From Alistipes sp. (lineage in GTDB: Bacteria; Bacillota; Clostridia; Oscillospirales; Ruminococcaceae), in contig JAMPAJ010000001.1 in NCBI GenBank assembly GCA_023667265.1, forward strand, positions 1,031,602 to 1,095,601: 64,000 bases of DNA. Reading direction: 5' to 3'. The position numbers and the translations under genes were made by a program. The notes below the pieces were generated by a model that was not told where the DNA came from, ran no database searches, and saw only the letters and a list, made by a program, of their open reading frames with translations. Below are positions 45,621 through 53,445 of this stretch, in pieces (position 1 is the first letter of the stretch; every line of letters starts with the position of its first letter).

Positions 45621-45649
45621 TTTACTTTTCAGAAAAAATATGTTAGAAT
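45621..45649 (+). promoter_or_regulatory. Promoter of the CPBP protease gene
   Basis: TTTACT (45621-45626), 17-base spacer, TAGAAT (45644-45649). The following leader contains TACTAAACAGGCTCTACG (from 45657), which is shared with the trpB2 leader. Confidence 0.65.
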
Positions 45650-45689
45650 AGTATCATACTAAACAGGCTCTACGAAAGGAAAGGCTTAA

Positions 45690-46877
45690 ATGGACGAAAT
45701 TATTACTCCTGATGAACACAGCGCCGAAATTGCCGCGCTGAATCATGAAATATATGAGCTTTCACAGCAGCTTGCGGAGTGCCGCGCAGCCAATTTGCAG
45801 CGTACTCTTGCCGATCCGATGGATCCCTTTGACAATCCCACGGATTACAGGGACTTTAACGGCGACTATGCGGAAATACAGCCGCTTATCCGCCAGCCCG
45901 GCTATCGGCTTCCTCTTGAACCCGACCGGCATGAGCGGAAAAAGCTTAAACGGCTTTTTTCTATCGGCGGATTCTGCCTTATTCTGTGGTTTGTCTTTAA
46001 TCTGGGACTTTCGCTCGTACTGAACAAGCTCGTGGGGATGCTTCTGACTGAATTTAATCCCAACGTCAGCGCCCAGGTGCTCAACGGCTATGCAAGAGGC
46101 ACTTCGATACTGGCGTCCGTCACTATCGTTATCCTGCCGTTCTGCAATATTTTCACGTCGCTGGTGGGCATGAAAATGGCGCGCATTGATGTGAACAGCT
46201 TGTTTAAAACAAGAAATTTCAGCGTTGGCAAGGCCGTGCAGTATTGCCTTATCGGCGTTTTCATATGGCTGCTTTCTACCTATGCCTATATGATAGTAGG
46301 CAATGTGCTTGCGCAATACGGTAAATCGGGCTATGTCGACACCTCGGACATCGGTACGACACCCCTTGGTGCAGCAGTATTTCTGATCTATCAGTGCATT
46401 ATCGCCCCTGTTACCGAGGAACTGCTTATGCGCGGAATGCTGCTGCGAGTCTTTTCCAGGGCTAATCAGCGGTTTGCGGTTTTTGCAACGGCGATGTTCT
46501 TCGGTCTGATACACGGCAATGCAGCGCAGTTTATTCTCGGCTTCCTCATGGGAATTTTCCTGGCCCATATCACCCTTCGCCACGGCTCTGTGATACCTGC
46601 CATTATAACCCATATTTTCGTCAACAGCTTCAGCCTGCTTTACAGCTATTTCAGCGGCGGAAGCCTGACAATCCAGTATATCGCAGCGATGACGGTATTT
46701 TTCATTGCGATCCTCGGCATGGCGATGCTCTTTGCTCTCCGGAGCGGCAGCAGACTGCCCTCGACAACGCCGCATCAGAGCAGACGAGGCTTGCCCCTGG
46801 CGTTTAGCTCGATTCCCTTTGTCGGCGCTTTTGCTATGTACATAGCGTATAATTTTTTAAATCTTTATTCCTCATAA
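45690..46877 (+). CDS. CPBP family intramembrane glutamic endopeptidase
   Basis: A 395-residue membrane protein of the CPBP (CAAX-like, ABI) protease family. The three catalytic motifs are present: VTEELLMRG (Glu243, Glu244, Arg248), FFGLIHGN (His275) and ITHIFVNS (His308, Asn312). It has about eight membrane segments from residue 92 on and a 90-residue acidic cytoplasmic N-terminus. Substrates are unknown; relatives act in peptide maturation, immunity or regulated proteolysis. The start follows GAAAGGAAAGG. It is convergent with trpB2. Confidence 0.9.
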   Translation: MDEIITPDEHSAEIAALNHEIYELSQQLAECRAANLQRTLADPMDPFDNPTDYRDFNGDYAEIQPLIRQPGYRLPLEPDRHERKKLKRLFSIGGFCLILWFVFNLGLSLVLNKLVGMLLTEFNPNVSAQVLNGYARGTSILASVTIVILPFCNIFTSLVGMKMARIDVNSLFKTRNFSVGKAVQYCLIGVFIWLLSTYAYMIVGNVLAQYGKSGYVDTSDIGTTPLGAAVFLIYQCIIAPVTEELLMRGMLLRVFSRANQRFAVFATAMFFGLIHGNAAQFILGFLMGIFLAHITLRHGSVIPAIITHIFVNSFSLLYSYFSGGSLTIQYIAAMTVFFIAILGMAMLFALRSGSRLPSTTPHQSRRGLPLAFSSIPFVGAFAMYIAYNFLNLYSS

Positions 46878-46883
46878 AAAGCG

Positions 46884-46920
46884 ATCCCAGAGAGCAATGT
46901 CTCTGGGATTCTGTTTTTTT
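46884..46920. terminator. Bidirectional terminator between CPBP gene and trpB2
   Basis: ATCCCAGAGA (46884-46893) pairs with TCTCTGGGAT (46900-46909). An eight-T run follows on the plus strand; AAAAA at 46876-46880 gives a T-run on the minus strand. Confidence 0.85.
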
Positions 46921-46927
46921 ATTGATA

Positions 46928-48301
46928 TTACTCAAACTTCGGCAGATTTGCAGTTGACGCTGCGATCTCCTCGTCCGTGGGGATATAGTCGGACATTGTG
47001 CCGTCGTTATATGCCGCATATGCGTACATATCGAAGTAGCCCGTACCTGTAAGACCGAAGAGAATAGTCTTTTCCTCGCCGGTCTCCTTGCACTTCAGAG
47101 CCTCGTCAATGGCAGCCTTTATTGCATGGCTGCTTTCGGGAGCAGGGAGGATTCCCTCAACTCTTGCGAATTTCTGTGCAGCCTCGAATACGGCTGTCTG
47201 CTCAACAGAGCGCGCCTCCATAAGACCCTGGTCGTAAAGCTCGGAGAGGACTGCGCTCATGCCGTGGTATCTGAGTCCTCCTGCGTGGTTTGCAGAGGGC
47301 ATGAAGCCGCTGCCGAGGGTGTACATCTTCTGGAGCGGACAAACCTTTCCGGTATCGCAGAAATCGTAAGCATAGACGCCTCTTGTGAAGCTGGGGCAGG
47401 ATGCCGGCTCTACTGCGATAAATCTGTAGTCAGCCTCTCCGCGGAGCTTTTCGCCCATAAAAGGAGAAATAAGTCCGCCGAGATTCGAGCCGCCGCCGGC
47501 ACAGCCGATGATGATATCGGGCTTGATGCCGTACTTGTCCATAGCAGCCTTTGCCTCAAGACCGATCACCGACTGGTGCAGGAGAACCTGTGACAGCACG
47601 CTTCCGAGAACATAGCGGTAGCCCTCGGTGCTTGTTGCAGCCTCAACAGCTTCGGAAATCGCGCAGCCAAGGCTTCCGTTTGTATCGGGAAATTCTTCGA
47701 GAATTTTTCTTCCGACCTCTGTTGTCATAGAGGGAGAAGGTGTTACGGACGCACCGTAGGTACGCATTACCTCGCGGCGGAAGGGCTTCTGCTCATAGGA
47801 AACCTTGACCATATACACCTTGCAGTCCAGCTCGAGATACGAACACGCCATAGAAAGCGCAGTTCCCCACTGACCTGCTCCTGTCTCTGTTGTTACGCCT
47901 TTAAGACCCTGCTTCTTGGCGTAGTATGCCTGAGCGATAGCGGAGTTCAGCTTGTGGCTTCCGCTTGTATTGTTGCCCTCAAACTTGTAGTATATCTTAG
48001 CAGGAGTGCCGAGCGCCTTTTCGAGGCAATAAGCACGTACAAGAGGCGCCGGACGGTACATCTTGTAGAAGTTCTGGATCTCCTCGGGAATGTCGATATA
48101 GGGCGTTGTGTCGTCCAGCTCCTGCTTTACGAGCTCGTCGCAGAAAACAGCGCCAAGCTCCTCGGCGGTAACGGGCTGACCTGTTCCGGGATTCAGAAGC
48201 GGAGCAGGCTTCTTTTTCATATCCGCGCGGACGTTGTACCATTGCTTAGGCAGCTCATCCTCGGAGAGATAAATTTTGTAAGGTATTTTTTCGTTTGACA
48301 T
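46928..48301 (-). CDS. trpB: TrpB2-type tryptophan synthase beta chain
   Basis: PLP enzyme forming tryptophan from indole and serine; the B2 class commonly works without an adjacent TrpA. About 457 residues. The PLP lysine lies in NTSGSHKLNSAIAQ, followed by TETGAGQWGTALSMA, the phosphate loop GCAGGGSNLGG and HAGGLRYHGMS. The extra N-terminal region (YKIYLSEDELPKQWYNV..) is diagnostic for TrpB2. The start is the ATG at 48301 (MSNEKIPYKI) after AAAGGAG. A Trp T-box and a palindromic repeat lie upstream. No other trp genes are nearby. Confidence 0.93.
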   Translation of the reverse strand: MSNEKIPYKIYLSEDELPKQWYNVRADMKKKPAPLLNPGTGQPVTAEELGAVFCDELVKQELDDTTPYIDIPEEIQNFYKMYRPAPLVRAYCLEKALGTPAKIYYKFEGNNTSGSHKLNSAIAQAYYAKKQGLKGVTTETGAGQWGTALSMACSYLELDCKVYMVKVSYEQKPFRREVMRTYGASVTPSPSMTTEVGRKILEEFPDTNGSLGCAISEAVEAATSTEGYRYVLGSVLSQVLLHQSVIGLEAKAAMDKYGIKPDIIIGCAGGGSNLGGLISPFMGEKLRGEADYRFIAVEPASCPSFTRGVYAYDFCDTGKVCPLQKMYTLGSGFMPSANHAGGLRYHGMSAVLSELYDQGLMEARSVEQTAVFEAAQKFARVEGILPAPESSHAIKAAIDEALKCKETGEEKTILFGLTGTGYFDMYAYAAYNDGTMSDYIPTDEEIAASTANLPKFE

Positions 48302-48320
48302 AATAAAACTCCTTTCGTAG

Positions 48321-48479
48321 AGCCTATTTAGTATCTCAATGTGTGCGGATTTTCGAGCACAAATTTGTCGAGTACAAGGCGAAAGACCGCAGGCATACTT
48401 GATGTATGGCAAGGGCTTTCAACGCAGTAATCGGCAAATTTTGCCGAAAAGCCGTGCTCGGGGAGATACTAAACAGGCT
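48321..48479. repeat. Palindromic repeat with terminal inverted repeats in the trpB2 leader (family 2)
   Basis: AGCCTATTTAGTATCTC (48321-48337) and GAGATACTAAACAGGCT (48463-48479) form 17-base ends with one mismatch. The centre contains GGCATACTTGATGTATGGCA, shared (inverted) with the element at 4082-4254. It separates the T-box terminator from the trpB2 ribosome site, so it is transcribed as a large hairpin. Confidence 0.75.
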
Positions 48480-48489
48480 ATTAAAGCCG

Positions 48490-48760
48490 GGATCAGCAAA
48501 TAAAAAGCTCCCGTCCCGACATTTATAAAAATGCCGGGACAGGAGCGAAAGATCACTTCTGCGGTGCCACCCCGCTTGACGGAAAACCGTCCACTCGCGA
48601 TTTTGATAACGCAGGATCACTGCGGCTTGCCTACTCCATGAGATCATATTTCGGGTCGCCCTCGGAAGCCCATTCGCTGATTTCTCCGCCACGGCTTGCA
48701 CCGACCGCCGTTTCTCTGTCCCGGAAGTCAAGCAGCTACTTACACTTCTTCATAGGTTTC
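48490..48760 (-). promoter_or_regulatory. T-box riboswitch controlling trpB2
   Basis: Minus-strand leader containing GCGGGGTGGCACCGCAG (T-box sequence at about 48561-48573), stem I with GGTGCAAGCC, and a specifier candidate UGG (48636-48638) followed by AGUAGG. It ends in a terminator: GCTCC, GTCCCG and CATTT arms pair with AAATG, CGGGAC and GGAGC, then five T (48502-48546). It senses uncharged tRNA-Trp. Confidence 0.92.
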
Positions 48761-48768
48761 ATACCATT

Positions 48769-48797
48769 ATTATACCCAAATTTCCATGAAAAGTCAA
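48769..48797 (-). promoter_or_regulatory. Promoter of the trpB2 T-box transcript
   Basis: Minus strand: TTGACT (48792-48797), 17-base spacer, TATAAT (48769-48774). Confidence 0.85.
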
Positions 48798-48856
48798 GGC
48801 ATTTGTATTTTTTTGTAATATACGGCAAATCTGGTATGCTTATTTTGGACATCTTG

Positions 48857-49792
48857 CTACCTGTGACGTCCGCCGCCGCCGTGGCTGCCGCTGGAGTGAC
48901 CGCCGCCTCCTCCGCTGGAATGACCGCTTGAATTACCGCCGCCGCTGCTTGTCTGTATTCTTGTTTTGCTTGTGTGGGTTCTAAGGAATCTGTCCTCGCG
49001 GCGGTAGAAGTTGGTTTCCTCACGTGAAACGTAGCTGCCGGGGTTGAGGGGTCTCTTGAATTTATAGTGGCTTTTGGCTGTGAAAAAGAATACTAAGCCT
49101 ACGATAACGCCTGCCGGAAAAGCGAAGAGCAGCGCTGGCAGCATCGCTTTCAGCGGCTTTGATCTGGTCACAACTGTTTCGCCGTTCTTTATGTAAATAT
49201 AATTGCCCTTGTCCTTGTCGTGGACAATACGTCCGCTGCCGCTGTCGTGGTAGTATTCAAGGCTGTCCAGGAATATTTCAACAGCTTCGGCAATGTCGTC
49301 GCTGTAGTCCTTGTAGTCGCTTACGGTAGAGGGCGGCATAAGATCCCAGTAGCTGTCAAGAATATTGTCGATATACCTGTCGTAATCCAGCATCGCCTTG
49401 CCGCTTGTTGAAATATAGTCATAGGCAGGAGATTTTCCGGTGAAATCCATAAACAGCATGATACCGTCGCTGTTCGCACCGAAAAAGTCCTCATACGTAT
49501 CGCTGCAGTATATCTCGGTCTGGTAGTCGGACATATACTGCCCCGGACCTGCTATCAAAATAAGAATGTTCAGCTCGAGCTCTTCTGCGGTTTCCTGGAC
49601 GGACTTGATAAGCCGGGTTTCTTCTTTATCGCTGAACAGGTCGGGCGCGTCGATCAGAAAGGAATCCTCGGCATTACCGCTCCAGCCCTTTGCACGGTTT
49701 TCCTTTGCGGAGACGTTGACTGTGAAAACCGGCATGAGCATAAGCGCAGCCAGAACAGCTATCACAAATCTGCTGATTATATTTCTGCTCAT
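48857..49792 (-). CDS. TPM domain (YgcG-type) secreted or membrane-anchored protein
   Basis: A 311-residue protein with a signal peptide (FVIAVLAALMLMPVFTVNVSA), a TPM domain (about 45-190: LIDAPDLFSDKEETRLIKSVQETAEE, IYCSDTYEDFFGANSDGIMLFMD), one membrane helix (MLPALLFAFPAGVIVGLVFFFTA) and a Gly/Ser/His-rich tail. TPM domains occur in proteins tied to membrane protein quality control and photosystem repair, but the role here is unknown. Its start overlaps the stop of the zinc-ribbon gene (ATGA), so the two are translated together. Confidence 0.85.
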   Translation of the reverse strand: MSRNIISRFVIAVLAALMLMPVFTVNVSAKENRAKGWSGNAEDSFLIDAPDLFSDKEETRLIKSVQETAEELELNILILIAGPGQYMSDYQTEIYCSDTYEDFFGANSDGIMLFMDFTGKSPAYDYISTSGKAMLDYDRYIDNILDSYWDLMPPSTVSDYKDYSDDIAEAVEIFLDSLEYYHDSGSGRIVHDKDKGNYIYIKNGETVVTRSKPLKAMLPALLFAFPAGVIVGLVFFFTAKSHYKFKRPLNPGSYVSREETNFYRREDRFLRTHTSKTRIQTSSGGGNSSGHSSGGGGGHSSGSHGGGGRHR

Positions 49793-50847
49793 AACATACC
49801 TCCGGCAATAAACACGAAAAGCATCACGGCAAGCCCGATAAGCGCCGAAACGATCCCGAGCTTTTTCTTATCCAGCGGAGGCGTTCCGGCAAGCTTGCCT
49901 GTCTGACCGTTTATAGCGAACTCGTAGATCTGCCCTTTATAGTTATAGGTCATAAACCATACCGGAAGCATAATATACTGCCAGTTTGTCTTTTCGATAT
50001 TGTAATTCTGGTGCTGCGCATAGACAGAGGAATAGCCGGAAATGCTGCTCTGTATGACGCCGCTGCCTGCACGTATGGCACGATCTCGTATTTTCGGGAA
50101 TACAGCCGCCTTGTCGACATCGTATTTATCGGCGAAAAATCCCGTCATATAGGACATGGAGAAGTCCTTCAGCTCGTTGTAGTTGTACGGCTCGATAGAC
50201 TCCATGAGTATGTCTTCGATTTTGCTTTCGCCGTCGGCAGGTATGCCCCGTGTGACGATCTTTGCATATCGCTCAACGGCAAATTCCTTTGTTTCGGTAT
50301 ATCTGTAGTTTCCGGATGTCCAGCTTCTCGTCTGCTTGCCTATACCGCTGTACTCAGCCCGTACATCGCAGTCAGCGACCCAGAACGGCACATACAGACC
50401 GGTTATTTTGTTCATCTGCTGCTTCGACTTGAAATCCGAGGGAATAAAATATCGCTTCTTCACCCATTTCTGGAATGAGGCAACGGCGTTTTCCCTTGTA
50501 AGCCGGAAGCCGATTATCTTATCCGGACGGAAGCTTCCTGTGAGCTTTCCGGCGAGGATAACGGGGCTGTGGCAGTAGTAGCAGAACGTGGCTGTTGTAT
50601 TGTCGTCCGCCATTATGTCCGCGCCGCAGCTTGCGCAGTGGTAGAGGTTCGTGTGGGACTCAAATTCCTGGTTTGCAGCCGCTGTCACCTCCGGAGCAGG
50701 CATCTCCTGTTCCAGCTCGGCATATATTTCCTTGATCCTCTCCATAGTGAACTCACTGCGGCAGAAATCGCATTTAAGCTGCTGGGAGGCAGGGTCGAAA
50801 TTCAGCTCGGCACTGCAATTGGGACATTTATACTGTGAGGCATCCAT
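49789..50847 (-). CDS. Double zinc-ribbon membrane protein (YdjG-like)
   Basis: About 352 residues. Two zinc ribbons open the protein: YKCPNCSAEL..LKCDFCRSEF and YHCASCGADI..TFCYYCHSPV. A middle beta-rich domain (GLYVPFWVADCDVRAEY.., YIMLPVWFMTYNYKGQIYEFAINGQTGK) and one C-terminal membrane helix (LGIVSALIGLAVMLFVFIAGG) follow, as in B. subtilis YdjG-type proteins. YdjG-type and TPM-type genes are often neighbours, as here. The start is the ATG at 50847 (MDASQYKCP); AAGGAG directly abuts an earlier ATG, which is too close. Confidence 0.8.
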   Translation of the reverse strand: MDASQYKCPNCSAELNFDPASQQLKCDFCRSEFTMERIKEIYAELEQEMPAPEVTAAANQEFESHTNLYHCASCGADIMADDNTTATFCYYCHSPVILAGKLTGSFRPDKIIGFRLTRENAVASFQKWVKKRYFIPSDFKSKQQMNKITGLYVPFWVADCDVRAEYSGIGKQTRSWTSGNYRYTETKEFAVERYAKIVTRGIPADGESKIEDILMESIEPYNYNELKDFSMSYMTGFFADKYDVDKAAVFPKIRDRAIRAGSGVIQSSISGYSSVYAQHQNYNIEKTNWQYIMLPVWFMTYNYKGQIYEFAINGQTGKLAGTPPLDKKKLGIVSALIGLAVMLFVFIAGGML

Positions 50848-50896
50848 TTGCGTCATCTCCTTTTATATTTTCAAGGCAATTGTGTCATACACTACA

Positions 50897-50925
50897 ATTT
50901 TATCACACAAATCAGAATATTGCAA
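50897..50925 (-). promoter_or_regulatory. Promoter of the zinc-ribbon/TPM operon
   Basis: Minus strand: TTGCAA (50920-50925), 17-base spacer, TAAAAT (50897-50902). Confidence 0.7.
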
Positions 50926-51087
50926 GGGTTTTGGCGATATTTTCACGAAAATCAATTTTTAATTGATCGCCGGAATTTTAGAACAAGTTCTTATACACGC
51001 AGGTATATCCCAATTTTTTTCTGAAAATTGGTTTGCGTGCGATATTTTTCACTTTACCGCATATAATATAATATTCTATATTCTTCC

Positions 51088-51105
51088 GGACATTCCGGAA
51101 TGTCC
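51088..51105. promoter_or_regulatory. 18-base perfect palindrome upstream of asnB
   Basis: GGACATTCCGGAATGTCC is identical on both strands. It lies 26 bases before the asnB ATG, just after AT-rich TATAAT sequences (51062-51072), where a repressor operator or an early mRNA hairpin would act. Confidence 0.55.
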
Positions 51106-51131
51106 TATTAATAATGAAAAGGGTGTTGTTT

Positions 51132-52958
51132 ATGTGCGGTATAGCAGGTGTTATCAGTTTTAAGGAGGATATGCGGGGCGAGCTTGCTTCATGCGGACTA
51201 ATGCAGCGTGCTATGATTCGCAGAGGGCCTGACCAGCGAGGTATACTCCTGTCACGGGAGGCGGCGTTCGTCCACACGCGCCTTGCGGTAATTGATATTT
51301 CCGGCGGCAGGCAGCCGATGACGGCGGAGGTGGACGGAAGGAGGTATACCATAGTCTACAACGGCGAGCTGTACAACTCTCCGGAGCTGCGTCACGAGCT
51401 GGAAAAGGAGCAGAAGTTCAATTCGCGCTCCGATACGGAGATAGTCCTCCGGAGCTACATAAAATGGGGAGAGGAGTGTCTGGATCGGTTCAACGGCATA
51501 TTTGCCTTTGCCATATATGACGAGATGGAGCACCGGGTATTTTTCGCCAGGGACAGGGCAGGCGTAAAGCCGCTGTTCTACTATCAGGCAGGGTCTCGGC
51601 TGATTTTCGCCTCGGAGATCTCGGCTCTGCTGGAGCATCCTCTTGTGCCCCATGAGATCGACGAAAAGGGAGTGGCTGAGCTGCTTCTCATGGCTCCGGG
51701 ACGGACGCCGGGCTGCGGAGTCATACACGGCATAAAGGAGCTGAAGCCGGGACACATGGGCTTTTTCACGGAGAAAGGCTTTGAGATAAGCCGTTACTGG
51801 CATCTTAAAGCCTATGAGATCAGGGAGACCTTTGAGGAGACGGTTTACAACGTCCGGAATCTGCTTCTGGATTCTATCCGGCGGCAGCTTGTCTCCGATG
51901 TTCCGGTGTGCACGTTTCTGAGCGGAGGACTTGATTCCAGTATTATTTCTGCTGTTGCAGCTGACGAGCTGAAAAAAAGCGGAAAGAAGCTGCACACATT
52001 CTCCGTGGACTATCTGAACAATGAAAAATACTTCAAAAGCTCTCATTTTCAGCCAAACAGCGACCCGGAATATATACGGGAAATGGCGGATCATCTTGAT
52101 TCCGAGCATCACTGGACGGTCGTGGAGGTCCCGGAGCTCGTTGCGGCTCTGGACGATGCGGTGGAGGCGAGGGGACTGCCGGGAATGGCCGATGTTGACG
52201 CTTCGATGCTGCTTTTCTGCCGCGAAATAAAGAAATACGGCACAGTTGCGCTTTCCGGAGAGTGTGCCGACGAGCTGTTCGGCGGCTATCCCTGGTTCAG
52301 AGACAAGGACATCAGGATGACGGACGGCTTTCCGTGGGCGCAGAGCACGGAGTACCGCAGCAGCTTCATGCGGCAGGAGTTTGCGGAAAAGATCGACTGC
52401 GGCGACTATGTTTACAGTGCATACCGGCGTACTGCGGATTCGGCAGAGAAGCTGCCGGAGGACAGCGGGCTTGAAAGCCGCATGAGGGAGATGACGCAGC
52501 TGAATTTCGACTGGTTCATGCAGAATCTGCTTGAAAGAAAGGATCGTATGTCGATGTACAGCGGTCTGGAGGTTCGTGTGCCCTTCTGCGATCACAGGAT
52601 AGCGGAATACCTTTATAATATAAAGTGGGAATACAAGGATCACGACGGCAGGGAAAAGGGCTTGCTCCGGGAGGCAATGAAGGATTGGCTGCCAGAGAAG
52701 GTGCTGCACCGGAAGAAGAGCCCTTATCCCAAGACTCACGACCCGAATTTCCTGACGGCTGTTACGGAGAGGCTTCGGGAGATCTTATCTATGCCGACGC
52801 CGCTTACGGATATAGTCCGCCGGGACGCCCTGGAGCGGCTGCTGAGCCATGCTGACAGCGTGCAGTGGTACGGTCAGCTTATGAATCTGCCACAGACCAT
52901 AGCGTTTTTTATCCAGCTGGACTACTGGCTGAGACGATTCAGAATAACTGTGAAATAG
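51132..52958 (+). CDS. asnB: Asparagine synthetase (glutamine-hydrolysing)
   Basis: Makes asparagine from aspartate, glutamine and ATP. About 608 residues. The start is fixed by the catalytic Cys that must follow the initiator Met (MCGIAGVISF), so the ATG at 51132 is right and the one at 51114 is not. The glutaminase domain has RGPDQRGI and YNGELYN. The synthetase domain has the pyrophosphate loop TFLSGGLDSSIISAVAADE and ALSGECADELFGGYPWF. AAAGGGTG precedes the ATG. It is monocistronic, followed by a partial repeat and a terminator. Confidence 0.96.
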   Translation: MCGIAGVISFKEDMRGELASCGLMQRAMIRRGPDQRGILLSREAAFVHTRLAVIDISGGRQPMTAEVDGRRYTIVYNGELYNSPELRHELEKEQKFNSRSDTEIVLRSYIKWGEECLDRFNGIFAFAIYDEMEHRVFFARDRAGVKPLFYYQAGSRLIFASEISALLEHPLVPHEIDEKGVAELLLMAPGRTPGCGVIHGIKELKPGHMGFFTEKGFEISRYWHLKAYEIRETFEETVYNVRNLLLDSIRRQLVSDVPVCTFLSGGLDSSIISAVAADELKKSGKKLHTFSVDYLNNEKYFKSSHFQPNSDPEYIREMADHLDSEHHWTVVEVPELVAALDDAVEARGLPGMADVDASMLLFCREIKKYGTVALSGECADELFGGYPWFRDKDIRMTDGFPWAQSTEYRSSFMRQEFAEKIDCGDYVYSAYRRTADSAEKLPEDSGLESRMREMTQLNFDWFMQNLLERKDRMSMYSGLEVRVPFCDHRIAEYLYNIKWEYKDHDGREKGLLREAMKDWLPEKVLHRKKSPYPKTHDPNFLTAVTERLREILSMPTPLTDIVRRDALERLLSHADSVQWYGQLMNLPQTIAFFIQLDYWLRRFRITVK

Positions 52959-52983
52959 CGGAGAAAATATCGACGGCGCAAGG

Positions 52984-53012
52984 CAAACATTGGGTTTCCA
53001 AAGGGACGGTCG
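52984..53012 (+). repeat. Dispersed repeat family 1, copy E (one end only)
   Basis: CAAACATTGGGTTTCCAAAG and GGGACGGTC match the outer end of copies A and C; the rest of the repeat is missing. Confidence 0.65.
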
Positions 53013-53020
53013 CACTGTAA

Positions 53021-53049
53021 AGAGGCAGGATATCATCCTGCCTCTTTTT
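53021..53049 (+). terminator. Terminator of asnB
   Basis: AGAGGCAGGAT (53021-53031) pairs perfectly with ATCCTGCCTCT (53035-53045) around a three-base loop, followed by a T-run. Confidence 0.9.
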
Positions 53050-53130
53050 GTATATATGTGCGATTTTCTGTTAAATCATTATGCGTAATTCATAAATTGA
53101 AAAAATTTTAGAGAAATTGCAAAAAAATTG

Positions 53131-53159
53131 TTGCAGTTTGGTATGTTTTATGATATAAT
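53131..53159 (+). promoter_or_regulatory. Distal candidate promoter upstream of pilC
   Basis: TTGCAG (53131-53136), 17-base spacer, TATAAT (53154-53159). It would give a leader of about 280 bases before pilC. Confidence 0.55.
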
Positions 53160-53320
53160 GAAATTAATGATATGATGGCACGGTATCGCACAATTCTCTG
53201 CTTGCATTTTTGATCGTCTTTTTGTAGAATAATTCGTATTAATATTGTCTATATTACCGGGAGTATAAAATTTGGTTAATATTGATAAAAAACAGGCGAT
53301 TATTTATGTGAAAAAAACGA

Positions 53321-53349
53321 TTGAAAAATAACTTTGAATATGTTATAAT
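53321..53349 (+). promoter_or_regulatory. Proximal promoter of the pil operon
   Basis: TTGAAA (53321-53326), 17-base spacer, TATAAT (53344-53349). Confidence 0.75.
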
Positions 53350-53386
53350 AATTATTATTAGGGCAGTGTAAATTGTTCCGGCATTT

Positions 53387-53417
53387 CTGTCCGTAAGCCG
53401 CACATGGCTGGGGACAG
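53387..53417 (+). other. Two-part hairpin in the pilC leader
   Basis: CTGTCC (53387-53392) pairs with GGACAG (53412-53417), enclosing AGCC / GGCT around a six-base loop. It lies 29 bases before the pilC ATG and has no T-run, so it is a structured 5-prime UTR element rather than a terminator. Confidence 0.6.
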
Positions 53418-53445
53418 GTCTATCAAAATACACGGAGGTGGTTAT

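Larger units (their letters stand above)
52959..53445. other. asnB-pilC intergenic region
   Basis: The 487 bases contain a family 1 repeat fragment, the asnB terminator, two candidate sigma-A promoters and a structured hairpin before pilC, each listed separately. I see no open frame in it that looks like a gene. Confidence 0.6.

Noticed and set aside
48336..48731. Minus-strand 131-codon frame upstream of trpB2
   Set aside because: It overlaps the T-box riboswitch and palindromic repeat; the conserved RNA elements explain the sequence better.
51252..52739. Long minus-strand open frame (495 codons) opposite asnB
   Set aside because: Antisense shadow of a well-supported asparagine synthetase, with composition (many His, Arg, Leu) typical of reverse-frame translation.
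53387..53417. Riboswitch upstream of pilC
   Set aside because: Only one short two-part hairpin is visible; there is no conserved aptamer core that I recognise.
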